10,595 nt of DNA, from the NCBI GenBank assembly GCA_002292345.1, contig DBBT01000088.1, positions 1,274-11,868 on the forward strand, given 5' to 3'. Below, in pieces: positions 1-6,956 of the stretch. Source of the stretch: Opitutia bacterium UBA977. Lineage in GTDB: Bacteria > Verrucomicrobiota > Verrucomicrobiia > Opitutales > Coraliomargaritaceae. Position 1 is the first letter of the stretch. Every line of letters starts with the position of its first letter. The notes beneath the pieces are model-generated. The model was not told the DNA's origin. It searched no databases and was given only the letters and a program-made list of their open reading frames with translations. The translations under genes and the position numbers were made by a program.

Positions 1-3000
1 GCGACCGACTCGGCAGTCATCGCGCTGATCTTAAACATCGACGCCGGATCCCACGGATCGGTGCCGGCAATGAATTCTTCAAGGTCGGTCCATGCGTCAG
101 CATCGGCGTTACTGCTTTGGTGACTCGCTCCCAAATTACCGAATTGCTCAAGCTCCCACACATCCGCCATACCATCGGCATCATCATCGATCAGTTCTGG
201 AATACTAATACTGAGCGGGGCCGGAGCAAAATTGGCAGCGACAGCGACAGAGGAATCGTTGGCCGCAGTCCAATTATACGACTGCGCGCCCGCAACTGCC
301 TCGAGTTGATAGCCGGCGTTACCGACCGAGGAACCACTGTTGCCGGAATAGAGTGTCTGGGCAAAATCTGAACTCAATGCACCGTTGTTATTCTCGGTGT
401 AAACGCCAACCGACAAGGAATTATAGGCCGCAGCGCTTAAACTCAGTGTGGTCACCCCTGTATCGGCAACCGTTTCAATCGGGTCGCCCGGAACCGCATT
501 CTCCAGGCTGAGCACACCGACACGGGAATCCGTCGGCGCATTAAAGGTAACGACCACATCGCCGCTGCTCGGCGACTGCGCATCCAAATCCAGATACCAG
601 ATCGAGCCCTGCCGACCGCTACCGCTACTGGCGATGGCTTCGCTAAACGACTCACCGGCATAGGTGACACCGGCAACGCCAGAAGTGCCACTTTCCCAGC
701 TCGCAGTGACCACCAGTTTACAATTCTCACCGATCACCGGGAAAAAATCCGCAATCGTATTGGTCGCGATATCCGGATCCGACTGCTGCAAGTGTTCGGC
801 GCTAGCGGGCACCACGACTGGCAGCTGCATGAAAGCGGAAATCTTCACCTCATCGATGTCGCCGATATAATTCCCTTTGTTCTTACGCGAGCCGATATAG
901 ACATTGCGTTTGTTCGGCACAATCACCCCGATGCCTGGGGCGGATACGGTTTCCTCTTCCGTCACCAGTTTGATCCGCTCGCCATCATAAACCGCCTCGA
1001 TATATTGCCAGTCGTTCGCCGTGCTGATGGAGGCCGACAACTCAATCCGGTTGGTTGCGCTGGAGTCACTGCCATCACCGGAGCGGTTGATCGAAAACGT
1101 CACGGTCGAAGCATTCACGCTAAGGTAGATCTGGTCGTAGACATGGAAGAGGTATCCGCCGGTATCGCCGGGGTTCAGGCGGATCCAGCCCTGATAGCGG
1201 AAGGTGCCACGGTCAGCCGGCCAGGCGCTGGATGTCATCATGTATTGATCGCCGGCCTGCAGGTCACAGCGATATGCCGCACCGAATTTCCCATCGGCAA
1301 TCTCATAAATATGGTTGGTGCTGTCCACATGCACCGCCGGAACTGTCGTCTCGAAATCCCAATGATAAAGGGTTTCGACATCATCGGCAAACGGCGCCAC
1401 GCCGTGGATGGTGCGGTCGTCGCCATAGTTAATGATCACGGGGCCGCCGGCGAAATCACCCTGCAGATACGGTGCGTCGTAGCATTGTTTCGGCTCGAAA
1501 TTGAGCGGCACTCCATCGACCTGCGGCGGTGCACTTTCATCGGCAAACAGAGTCAGCGTAGTCGCGTATCCCGTGCTGGTGTAATCGAGCCGAGTGCCGT
1601 CCCACACCAGCGGGTTACTCAGTATCTCGCTCCGGAAAGCGGTGTAGCTTGAGTAGTCACTCTTACGGCCTACCTCAATGATAATGGGCGAGTATTGGTC
1701 GATGAGCTCCGCCCAGTTCCCATTCCAGCTCCAGCCGCCGTCCAGAACCCGCACCGCCGCGTAGGCCTGCGGGGCTTCCGCAAAAATCCAGCCGCTGATC
1801 TCATTGAGGGTCAGCGAAGCATCGAACCAGACCGCCTGGCCGGTCGCATGTTCATGCGTCGACAGGCGCTGGAGAATCATGGCGCCTTTATGCTGTACGC
1901 CCCACTCCGCATTATAGACGCTGCCGGCCTCCGGGTCCGGGCGCTGCGTAAAGATGCGGGCGCTGCTGTGCCCGCCGAAAATTACCCCGTTCCAGCGGTT
2001 TTGGCTGCTGACCGGCGTCCAATCCGAGTAGGAACGCGCCTCCATCTGGCTCATGCCCATCACAAAATCCGGCGTACACCAGGTCGTGCGGAGCAGACTG
2101 CCGCCATCCGGGTCCAGCGGAGTATAGCTATAATCGCCCAAATCAGGGGGTGGTGCCGGCGGGCTCAGGTCGCGCAGTCCCAGTCGACGGGAGCTGTATC
2201 CATAGCTTCCGCGATCCTCCGTATCCAAAGTCAGCCCAACGACCGCGCGCGAGGGCCGCCATAGCGTGGTGACCGCGCACATATACCCCGGATGCGGAGT
2301 GCCAAGCTCCTCGCCCAAGCCGAACAGGTACCAGGCCATGGAACCGGGTCCACCGCCGCTTAGCGTCGAGCCGTTGCCGGGATAGCTGCGATGCCGACTG
2401 CCGCCACGAATGCCATCGAGCTGCTCGACCGCCCAATCGGCCCAATAAATATCCAGCAATGCCGCAGCGCCCTCTTGCAACTCCGGATCGTCGGCAAAGT
2501 CCGCGAGATTAAACATGGTATTCAGGGAATATTTGGCATAGGTCGGCGAGGCCACCTCTGCAAAAAGCCCCTTTGCCGCCCGGTCTCGAACATACGCCTT
2601 AAAATAGTCGTCAAAGGCCGCGGCCATTTCCGCCGGGGTCGACCCGTCCGCATAGGTTCGGTTCTGATAGTCGGGATGGTTTTTAAACAGGTGGGCCGCG
2701 CCCCAGAAGCTGACCCAGGCCTGGAGGTGATGATTTTCACTTCCCCAATAAAAGTGAATCCCATCCGGAGAAGCTAGGCCGATCTCGCAACTCGGCGCAG
2801 CCCAATCCCACAGCATCTCAAGACAGGCATTCTCCGCATCGGTGCTCATGCGCCCCGGATAAAAATCACTGGTGCTCGAATAGAGAAACAGAATCCGCTC
2901 CTGGAGATAAGCATACCAATGAAAGCTGTCATTTGCTATCACATCATCATAGAGACCGTTGGTCTGACTGGCGATTAATTCCGCATCCGCCAAGGCAGTC

Positions 3001-3230
3001 GACGTATCGAGCCCATAGGCGCCGAGTGCAAAATCTACCGTCCGCCACAGCCCGGTGGAAGGAAAAGGCTTGTTCACCTGTTTGAGCAGCCCCGCTTCCT
3101 GACGGGAAACGATGCCATCGAGCACCTCCTGAATCGGGTCCGTCGCTGGAAGCACCTCAGCTTGACTCGACAGCGCACAGCCGAGGAGTGCCGCACATAA
3201 TAGTAAGCCTTGTTTTTTTTGAATATTCAT
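1..3230 (-). CDS. Secreted multidomain polysaccharide-degrading enzyme candidate (helical toroid + beta-sandwich + LamG), 3' end cut by window
   Basis: The frame is open for 1076 codons from ATG at 3230 to the window edge, so the C-terminus is missing. A signal peptide covers residues 1-24 (basic start, hydrophobic core, SSQA|EV cleavage). Residues about 30-310 look helical and Trp/Tyr-rich, with SENHH (164-168), SPTY (228-231) and GGSRHRSYPG (276-285). Residues about 320-615 look beta-rich. A LamG-like domain spans about 621-800, ending in the typical 'DIDEVKIS' strand. A beta-rich linker domain of unknown type follows (about 815-1005), then an Asp-rich Ca-binding-like stretch (1015-1064). 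A helical toroid followed by a beta-sandwich, with Asn-His and a downstream Tyr, recalls alginate and heparin lyases (the PL5/PL12/PL17 type of active site), but I cannot assign a family. Glycoside hydrolase is the alternative. It is the last gene visible in the operon, and its ribosome site is weak. Confidence 0.8.
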   Translation of the reverse strand, partial: MNIQKKQGLLLCAALLGCALSSQAEVLPATDPIQEVLDGIVSRQEAGLLKQVNKPFPSTGLWRTVDFALGAYGLDTSTALADAELIASQTNGLYDDVIANDSFHWYAYLQERILFLYSSTSDFYPGRMSTDAENACLEMLWDWAAPSCEIGLASPDGIHFYWGSENHHLQAWVSFWGAAHLFKNHPDYQNRTYADGSTPAEMAAAFDDYFKAYVRDRAAKGLFAEVASPTYAKYSLNTMFNLADFADDPELQEGAAALLDIYWADWAVEQLDGIRGGSRHRSYPGNGSTLSGGGPGSMAWYLFGLGEELGTPHPGYMCAVTTLWRPSRAVVGLTLDTEDRGSYGYSSRRLGLRDLSPPAPPPDLGDYSYTPLDPDGGSLLRTTWCTPDFVMGMSQMEARSYSDWTPVSSQNRWNGVIFGGHSSARIFTQRPDPEAGSVYNAEWGVQHKGAMILQRLSTHEHATGQAVWFDASLTLNEISGWIFAEAPQAYAAVRVLDGGWSWNGNWAELIDQYSPIIIEVGRKSDYSSYTAFRSEILSNPLVWDGTRLDYTSTGYATTLTLFADESAPPQVDGVPLNFEPKQCYDAPYLQGDFAGGPVIINYGDDRTIHGVAPFADDVETLYHWDFETTVPAVHVDSTNHIYEIADGKFGAAYRCDLQAGDQYMMTSSAWPADRGTFRYQGWIRLNPGDTGGYLFHVYDQIYLSVNASTVTFSINRSGDGSDSSATNRIELSASISTANDWQYIEAVYDGERIKLVTEEETVSAPGIGVIVPNKRNVYIGSRKNKGNYIGDIDEVKISAFMQLPVVVPASAEHLQQSDPDIATNTIADFFPVIGENCKLVVTASWESGTSGVAGVTYAGESFSEAIASSGSGRQGSIWYLDLDAQSPSSGDVVVTFNAPTDSRVGVLSLENAVPGDPIETVADTGVTTLSLSAAAYNSLSVGVYTENNNGALSSDFAQTLYSGNSGSSVGNAGYQLEAVAGAQSYNWTAANDSSVAVAANFAPAPLSISIPELIDDDADGMADVWELEQFGNLGASHQSSNADADAWTDLEEFIAGTDPWDPASMFKISAMTAESV

Positions 3231-3250
3231 AACGCGTCAGCCCATCGGCT

Positions 3251-3415
3251 TCATTCCACTTCGATTTTGAAAAATTGTTGGTTCGGTTCGGTGTTGAAAA
3301 AGTAGCTACTCTCAGGTGGATCGCCCTGCAGTCCGGTGGCTTCGATGACCCATTCTTCAGACAGATCCACAGTCGACAGCACACGGTAAGTCTTGCCCTG
3401 ACTGACCAGCTTCAT
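3251..3415 (-). pseudogene. Orphan C-terminal domain of a secreted protein (54 codons)
   Basis: This is an intact short frame from ATG 3413-3415 to TGA 3251-3253. It starts 19 bases after the oxidoreductase stop and ends 20 bases before the start of the large enzyme gene. The product begins MKLVSQGKTYRVLSTVDLSE and ends FFKIEVE. This is the pattern of the final domain of many verrucomicrobial secreted proteins, and it resembles the end of the 1112-residue protein here (GLTYTVEVETDLANADW ... KFLRLNIN). It has no signal peptide and no body, so I read it as the 3' end of a lost or duplicated gene. A GGAG sequence lies 4 bases before the ATG, so translation is possible and a functional small protein cannot be excluded. 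Its frame differs from that of the oxidoreductase, so it is not a simple frameshifted tail of that gene. Confidence 0.7.
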
Positions 3416-3434
3416 CCTTCTCCGCCGCTTAAAT

Positions 3435-4556
3435 TCACGTGGCTATTTTGACCGGCGGATACATTGCGACTGGTCGCTCGGTGCTCGGTTCGCGCGAATG
3501 TAACTCGGGAATAACAACCAACCTGCCCTGCTGGTCAGCCTCGCACATGGCATTGATCACCTGTACGCCGTGCGCAATCAACTCCGGATCGATCTCCCCT
3601 GCCAGCGGCTGCCCGCTGCGAACCGCATCGCGGAAATTTTCCCACTGATATTTCCCGTTCAGTTGCTCGCTCTCCAGATTGACGGATCGAGTCACGACGC
3701 GCCCCTCAGAGTCCAGCGCTTGCAGGCTCAGTTTTTTGGCACGCATATCATGATTATCGAAGGTTTGAGTGACTTCACTCCGAACGGTGCCGCGTGTAAA
3801 ATGAATGCACAAGTGATTGGCATAGCGTTGACCGTCATCAATACAAAACGAGGCAAACACGCTGCCCAGTGCACCGTTTTCAAACTGCAGTGACAGCTCC
3901 CCATTATCCGGAGTCGGCCGACCGGTAAACAATCTGGAATGCGCCACATTGACCGCATCGACCTTGCCACACAAACGCAGCAGCTGGTTGATGCCATAGA
4001 TCCCCAACCGGAACACCGGAGCAACCGGACACTGCGCCGGATCATCATACCAACTACCATCCGCCTGCTCATGGTTGCGGGTATAGGTTTCCCAGCGAAC
4101 CGAAACCGGCTGGCCGAGTTGGAACGCTTCCTGCCAGTTTAAAATTTGTGCAGTCTCCGCATCCGGCAAGGGTTCCGGCGAATTAATGTGGACGATTTTG
4201 TTGAGTGCGCGCGCCTCCTCCAAAACCGCCAGCGCATCCGCCGCATCCTGCTCAAACGGCTTGGTGGTCATCACATGCTTACCCGCACGGATGATCTTGC
4301 GGATTAATTCCGCGCGCCCGTTTGGCGGCGTGAAAAGGCCGACGGCCTCGACCTGCGGATCCCCCAGAACTTCGTCCAGTGATGCATACTGCCGCACCGC
4401 GTGCTTTTGGGCAATCTTGCTTGATTTCGATGCATCCAGATCAAACACACCGACCAGTTCGATCGCATCCATCCCCGGTTGCCCAAGGATCTGACATTCG
4501 ACGACATACTCGCCAAACCGTAAACCAACCACGGCCATTTTAATTCGTTTTTTCAT
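3435..4556 (-). CDS. Gfo/Idh/MocA family NAD(P)-dependent sugar oxidoreductase
   Basis: This 373-residue cytoplasmic protein has no signal peptide, and its length is typical of the family. The N-terminal Rossmann half opens with MAVVGLRFGEYV (7-18), in place of the usual GxGxxG loop. Acidic residues D39 and D41 end the second strand (VFDLD), which favours NAD(H) over NADP(H). TTKPFE (97-102) matches the family's EKP motif and keeps the lysine (K99) but not the glutamate. RLGIYGIN (183-190) matches the 'D-x-G-I/H-Y/H' active-site helix seen in glucose-fructose-oxidoreductase-like members, with Arg in place of the usual Asp. The family oxidises or reduces sugars, inositols and related compounds; the substrate here is unknown. 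The start lies 6 bases after the symporter stop. A GAGGGGG ribosome site overlaps the last symporter codons, so the two are probably translationally coupled. Confidence 0.88.
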   Translation of the reverse strand: MKKRIKMAVVGLRFGEYVVECQILGQPGMDAIELVGVFDLDASKSSKIAQKHAVRQYASLDEVLGDPQVEAVGLFTPPNGRAELIRKIIRAGKHVMTTKPFEQDAADALAVLEEARALNKIVHINSPEPLPDAETAQILNWQEAFQLGQPVSVRWETYTRNHEQADGSWYDDPAQCPVAPVFRLGIYGINQLLRLCGKVDAVNVAHSRLFTGRPTPDNGELSLQFENGALGSVFASFCIDDGQRYANHLCIHFTRGTVRSEVTQTFDNHDMRAKKLSLQALDSEGRVVTRSVNLESEQLNGKYQWENFRDAVRSGQPLAGEIDPELIAHGVQVINAMCEADQQGRLVVIPELHSREPSTERPVAMYPPVKIAT

Positions 4557-4562
4557 AAAAGT

Positions 4563-6806
4563 TTATTCCCCCTCTGCGTCCTTCAAAGTAAAAATTGTCA
4601 GACCATGCACCTTGGTCTGCGGCGGTGGCGGCGCCAAGAAACTGGCCAACCATCCGACGATCAGGCAGGTAAACACGCCCACGATCAGATAAACCATCGC
4701 GTGCAGATCCAGGTGAAATTTCGCGTAGTAATTCGCCACCACGGACGCGGCGGTACCGGCCCACACTCCGAAGGTGTTGACCCGTCGGCTAAAAATCCCC
4801 AGCACAAAGATACCGGTAATCGGCGCGAGCACCACGCCGGTGATCATCAAGAACAGATCCCAAATCGACTGCAGGCCGCTGGTATTGGCCAGCAGCAAAG
4901 CCGCCACCGTGCCAAAGATTCCCAGCCCAAGCGTCAAGCGCCGCCCGAACACCAGGCATTGATGATCGCTCACCTTCGGAAAAAAGCGCCGATAGACATC
5001 CTCCACCCCCAAATTCGCCACCGAGTTCATCGCACTGGACACCGTGGAGATCGTGGCGGCCAATAAGGCGACCACCACAAACCCGGCCATGCCTGCCGGC
5101 AAATTCTGCGCGGCGAAAAAGGGAAACACACCATCCGCTTTCAACGCAGGGCTGAGTGTATCGGCACGGGTCACATAAAACAGAAACAACAAGGTGCCCA
5201 AAGCAAACAGCACAAAATTCATCGGCACCGCCACGGCCAGCTGCGTATAGACCGCCTTGCGCGATTCCTTCTCATCATGGGTGCACTGCACACGTTGGAT
5301 GAAGTTCTGATCGCCGATCATGCCCAACACGGAGACAAAGGTGTTCAAAAAAATGACGATGACGACCGGCGCCTGCCAATCAATACGCCAATCAAACATC
5401 TGTAATTTGTCCAGATTTGAGAGCAGGTCTGCCGCGACCGGAAGCGTTATATCCATTGAGATTAGGGCATAGACCGCGCACAACAGCACGGCGACTAACA
5501 TGATCACGGCCTGAAGCACATCCGTCCAGATCACCGCCTCGAGCCCGCCCATCGTGACAAATATGGTCGTGACTACACCCATGATCAATATGCTATACTC
5601 CATCGGCAGGCCGAAAATAGCGCTAATCGCCAATGCCGGCAGCAAGAGTATCGCAGCCATCCGGCCTAACATTTGGTTCAGTGAGAAGCAGGCGAATCCA
5701 AGCATGCGCACTGGCAGACTAAAACGGCGTTCTAGGTATTCATTCGCAGTCGAAATGTTCAGCCGTCGCGCCACGGGTATATAGACCCAGACCAAGAGCG
5801 GCAGTTGGATCATCACAATGAAGATTGCACCCGAAAAATAGATCCAGTTTTCGGCAAAGGCCTTGCCTGGCATCGCCATCAGGCTGATCGCACTCGCACC
5901 CGTGGCAAATAGACTCAAGCCCGCAGCCCACCACGGGATACGATTGCCGCCGCGAAAGTAGTCGCCACTGGACTTTTCTTTCTTGGAGAAATACAAGCCG
6001 ACGCCCACCAATAACAGCACCAAAACAGCCACCACCGAATGATCGACCCAACCGTACTTCGTCGGGCGCAACAAGGCCTCTCCGCTCACGGTGGACTCCG
6101 CCGAAAAGAGCGTAAATTCTGTGCCCTTGGAGCCGACAGCCAAGACTTGCAGCGCACTGGGCAGCTGCCCCATCGCAAACCAGGTATCGGTCGTGCGGTG
6201 GTAGGCCAGGATGACGTCATCCGCAACCTGCCCATTAAAATACAGTATATGATCGTTGCCACAGGCAGTGGCAACAAATCCGCGCAGATCCTGTGGCGCT
6301 ACGGCCCGTGCCGTCCATAGATCCTGCGATACATCATAGGCATAGGTATCCGTTCCAGCAATACCGACACCCGCTAAATAGAGCGTGCCTTGCTGATTGG
6401 CCAGAACCGCTTGCGTGCCAGTATTCTCCGGCAGCGCCGCGCACTCAGACCAGTCTGCTGCGCTGTCACCAACATCCAGCTTCAATAAGCTGTGATCGCC
6501 AACGACGTAGAGTTGCTCGCCGATCAGCACTGCCGCGGCAGCGTCCAAGGCCTGCGGTAGATCCGGCAAGCTCACTGAGCCCTCGGCATCCACGCGGCTC
6601 ACTTGTTGGCCGCTGATCTGATAAAAGCCGTCCTCGATCGTCAATCCTTGCAGCACCGTCACGGCCTCACCACGCTCCTCAAGCAAGGTGGCAGAGGCGG
6701 CAGGCGCTTCGGTAAATTCAAAAAAGCTTTTAGCTGCATCGGCCGCCATGGAGATTCCCGGCAGGGCCAGCAGTAAAGCCAGTGTTCTGTATATCAATCG
6801 ACTCAT
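4563..6806 (-). CDS. Sodium/solute symporter (SSS family) with N-terminal beta-propeller-like domain
   Basis: I chose the ATG at 6806 (747 residues) because it opens directly on a signal peptide (MSRLIYRTLALLLALPGISM, cleavage near residue 21). An upstream ATG at 6857 sits inside a terminator hairpin and would spoil the signal. Residues about 25-245 are a soluble, exported domain. Repeated strands such as 'EQLYVVGDHSLLKLD' and 'GTLYLAGVG..TDTYAYDVSQDLWT' resemble kelch blades, with four to five visible. Transmembrane segments start at about 255. SSS signatures are GG-EAV-WTDVLQA (420-433) and the sodium-site helix ATISTVSSAMNSVANL (584-599). SSS proteins couple sodium entry to uptake of sugars, sialic acids or amino acids. 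Propeller-SSS fusions occur in this phylum and in Planctomycetes, and the propeller resembles sialic-acid mutarotases, so an anomer-handling or capture role is plausible but inferred. Downstream it is coupled to the oxidoreductase gene. Confidence 0.9.
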   Translation of the reverse strand: MSRLIYRTLALLLALPGISMAADAAKSFFEFTEAPAASATLLEERGEAVTVLQGLTIEDGFYQISGQQVSRVDAEGSVSLPDLPQALDAAAAVLIGEQLYVVGDHSLLKLDVGDSAADWSECAALPENTGTQAVLANQQGTLYLAGVGIAGTDTYAYDVSQDLWTARAVAPQDLRGFVATACGNDHILYFNGQVADDVILAYHRTTDTWFAMGQLPSALQVLAVGSKGTEFTLFSAESTVSGEALLRPTKYGWVDHSVVAVLVLLLVGVGLYFSKKEKSSGDYFRGGNRIPWWAAGLSLFATGASAISLMAMPGKAFAENWIYFSGAIFIVMIQLPLLVWVYIPVARRLNISTANEYLERRFSLPVRMLGFACFSLNQMLGRMAAILLLPALAISAIFGLPMEYSILIMGVVTTIFVTMGGLEAVIWTDVLQAVIMLVAVLLCAVYALISMDITLPVAADLLSNLDKLQMFDWRIDWQAPVVIVIFLNTFVSVLGMIGDQNFIQRVQCTHDEKESRKAVYTQLAVAVPMNFVLFALGTLLFLFYVTRADTLSPALKADGVFPFFAAQNLPAGMAGFVVVALLAATISTVSSAMNSVANLGVEDVYRRFFPKVSDHQCLVFGRRLTLGLGIFGTVAALLLANTSGLQSIWDLFLMITGVVLAPITGIFVLGIFSRRVNTFGVWAGTAASVVANYYAKFHLDLHAMVYLIVGVFTCLIVGWLASFLAPPPPQTKVHGLTIFTLKDAEGE

Positions 6807-6842
6807 CAATTCGTGTTCTGGATTGGATAATTTCCAATAAAA

Positions 6843-6874
6843 AGCCGCCTGCCACAAGTCCGGAACAGGCGGCT
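6843..6874 (-). terminator. Second intrinsic terminator, in the symporter leader
   Basis: The 9-base-pair GC-rich stem is AGCCGCCTG (minus strand, 6874-6866) with CAGGCGGCT (6851-6843). It has a 14-base loop and is followed on the minus strand by TTTTATT. It sits 36 bases before the symporter ATG, so transcripts from upstream must read through it. It could be a terminator, an attenuator or an mRNA-stabilising hairpin. Confidence 0.75.
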
Positions 6875-6909
6875 AGATTTTATTTCGTTATTTAAAATGT
6901 GAGGAAAAA

Positions 6910-6936
6910 GGCAGGCAACCCCCTACAATGCCTGCC
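6910..6936 (-). terminator. Intrinsic terminator of the 1112-residue protein gene
   Basis: The perfect 8-base-pair stem is GGCAGGCA (minus strand, 6936-6929) with TGCCTGCC (6917-6910). The loop is 11 bases and a TTTTT run follows on the minus strand. It starts 20 bases after the stop codon at 6957, the normal position for a rho-independent terminator. Confidence 0.85.
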
Positions 6937-6956
6937 TCCCACTCATGCTATTCCGC

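Noticed and set aside
792..1652. Long plus-strand open frame of 286 codons opposite the enzyme gene
   Set aside because: It is antisense to a clear secreted-protein frame, has no recognisable domain or ribosome site, and its composition is that expected of a shadow frame in GC-rich DNA. The same holds for plus-strand frames at 1695-2264, 4605-5066 and 6945-7451.
3175..3230. Lipoprotein signal (LLGC at residues 15-18) in the large enzyme
   Set aside because: Leu at the second lipobox position is not typical, and a good signal peptidase I site (SSQA|EV) follows six residues later. It remains possible.
3157..3384. 75-codon minus-strand frame spanning the gap before the enzyme gene
   Set aside because: It overlaps both the orphan domain and the enzyme's signal peptide in another frame. 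The orphan frame has recognisable family residues and this one does not.
6807..6857. 17-residue N-terminal extension of the symporter from ATG 6857
   Set aside because: It starts inside the terminator hairpin and would bury a clean signal peptide that begins at 6806.
6875..6909. Separate promoter for the symporter between the two terminators
   Set aside because: The AT-rich stretch has a TAAAAT-like box but no -35 match at suitable spacing, and the start would fall within the second hairpin.
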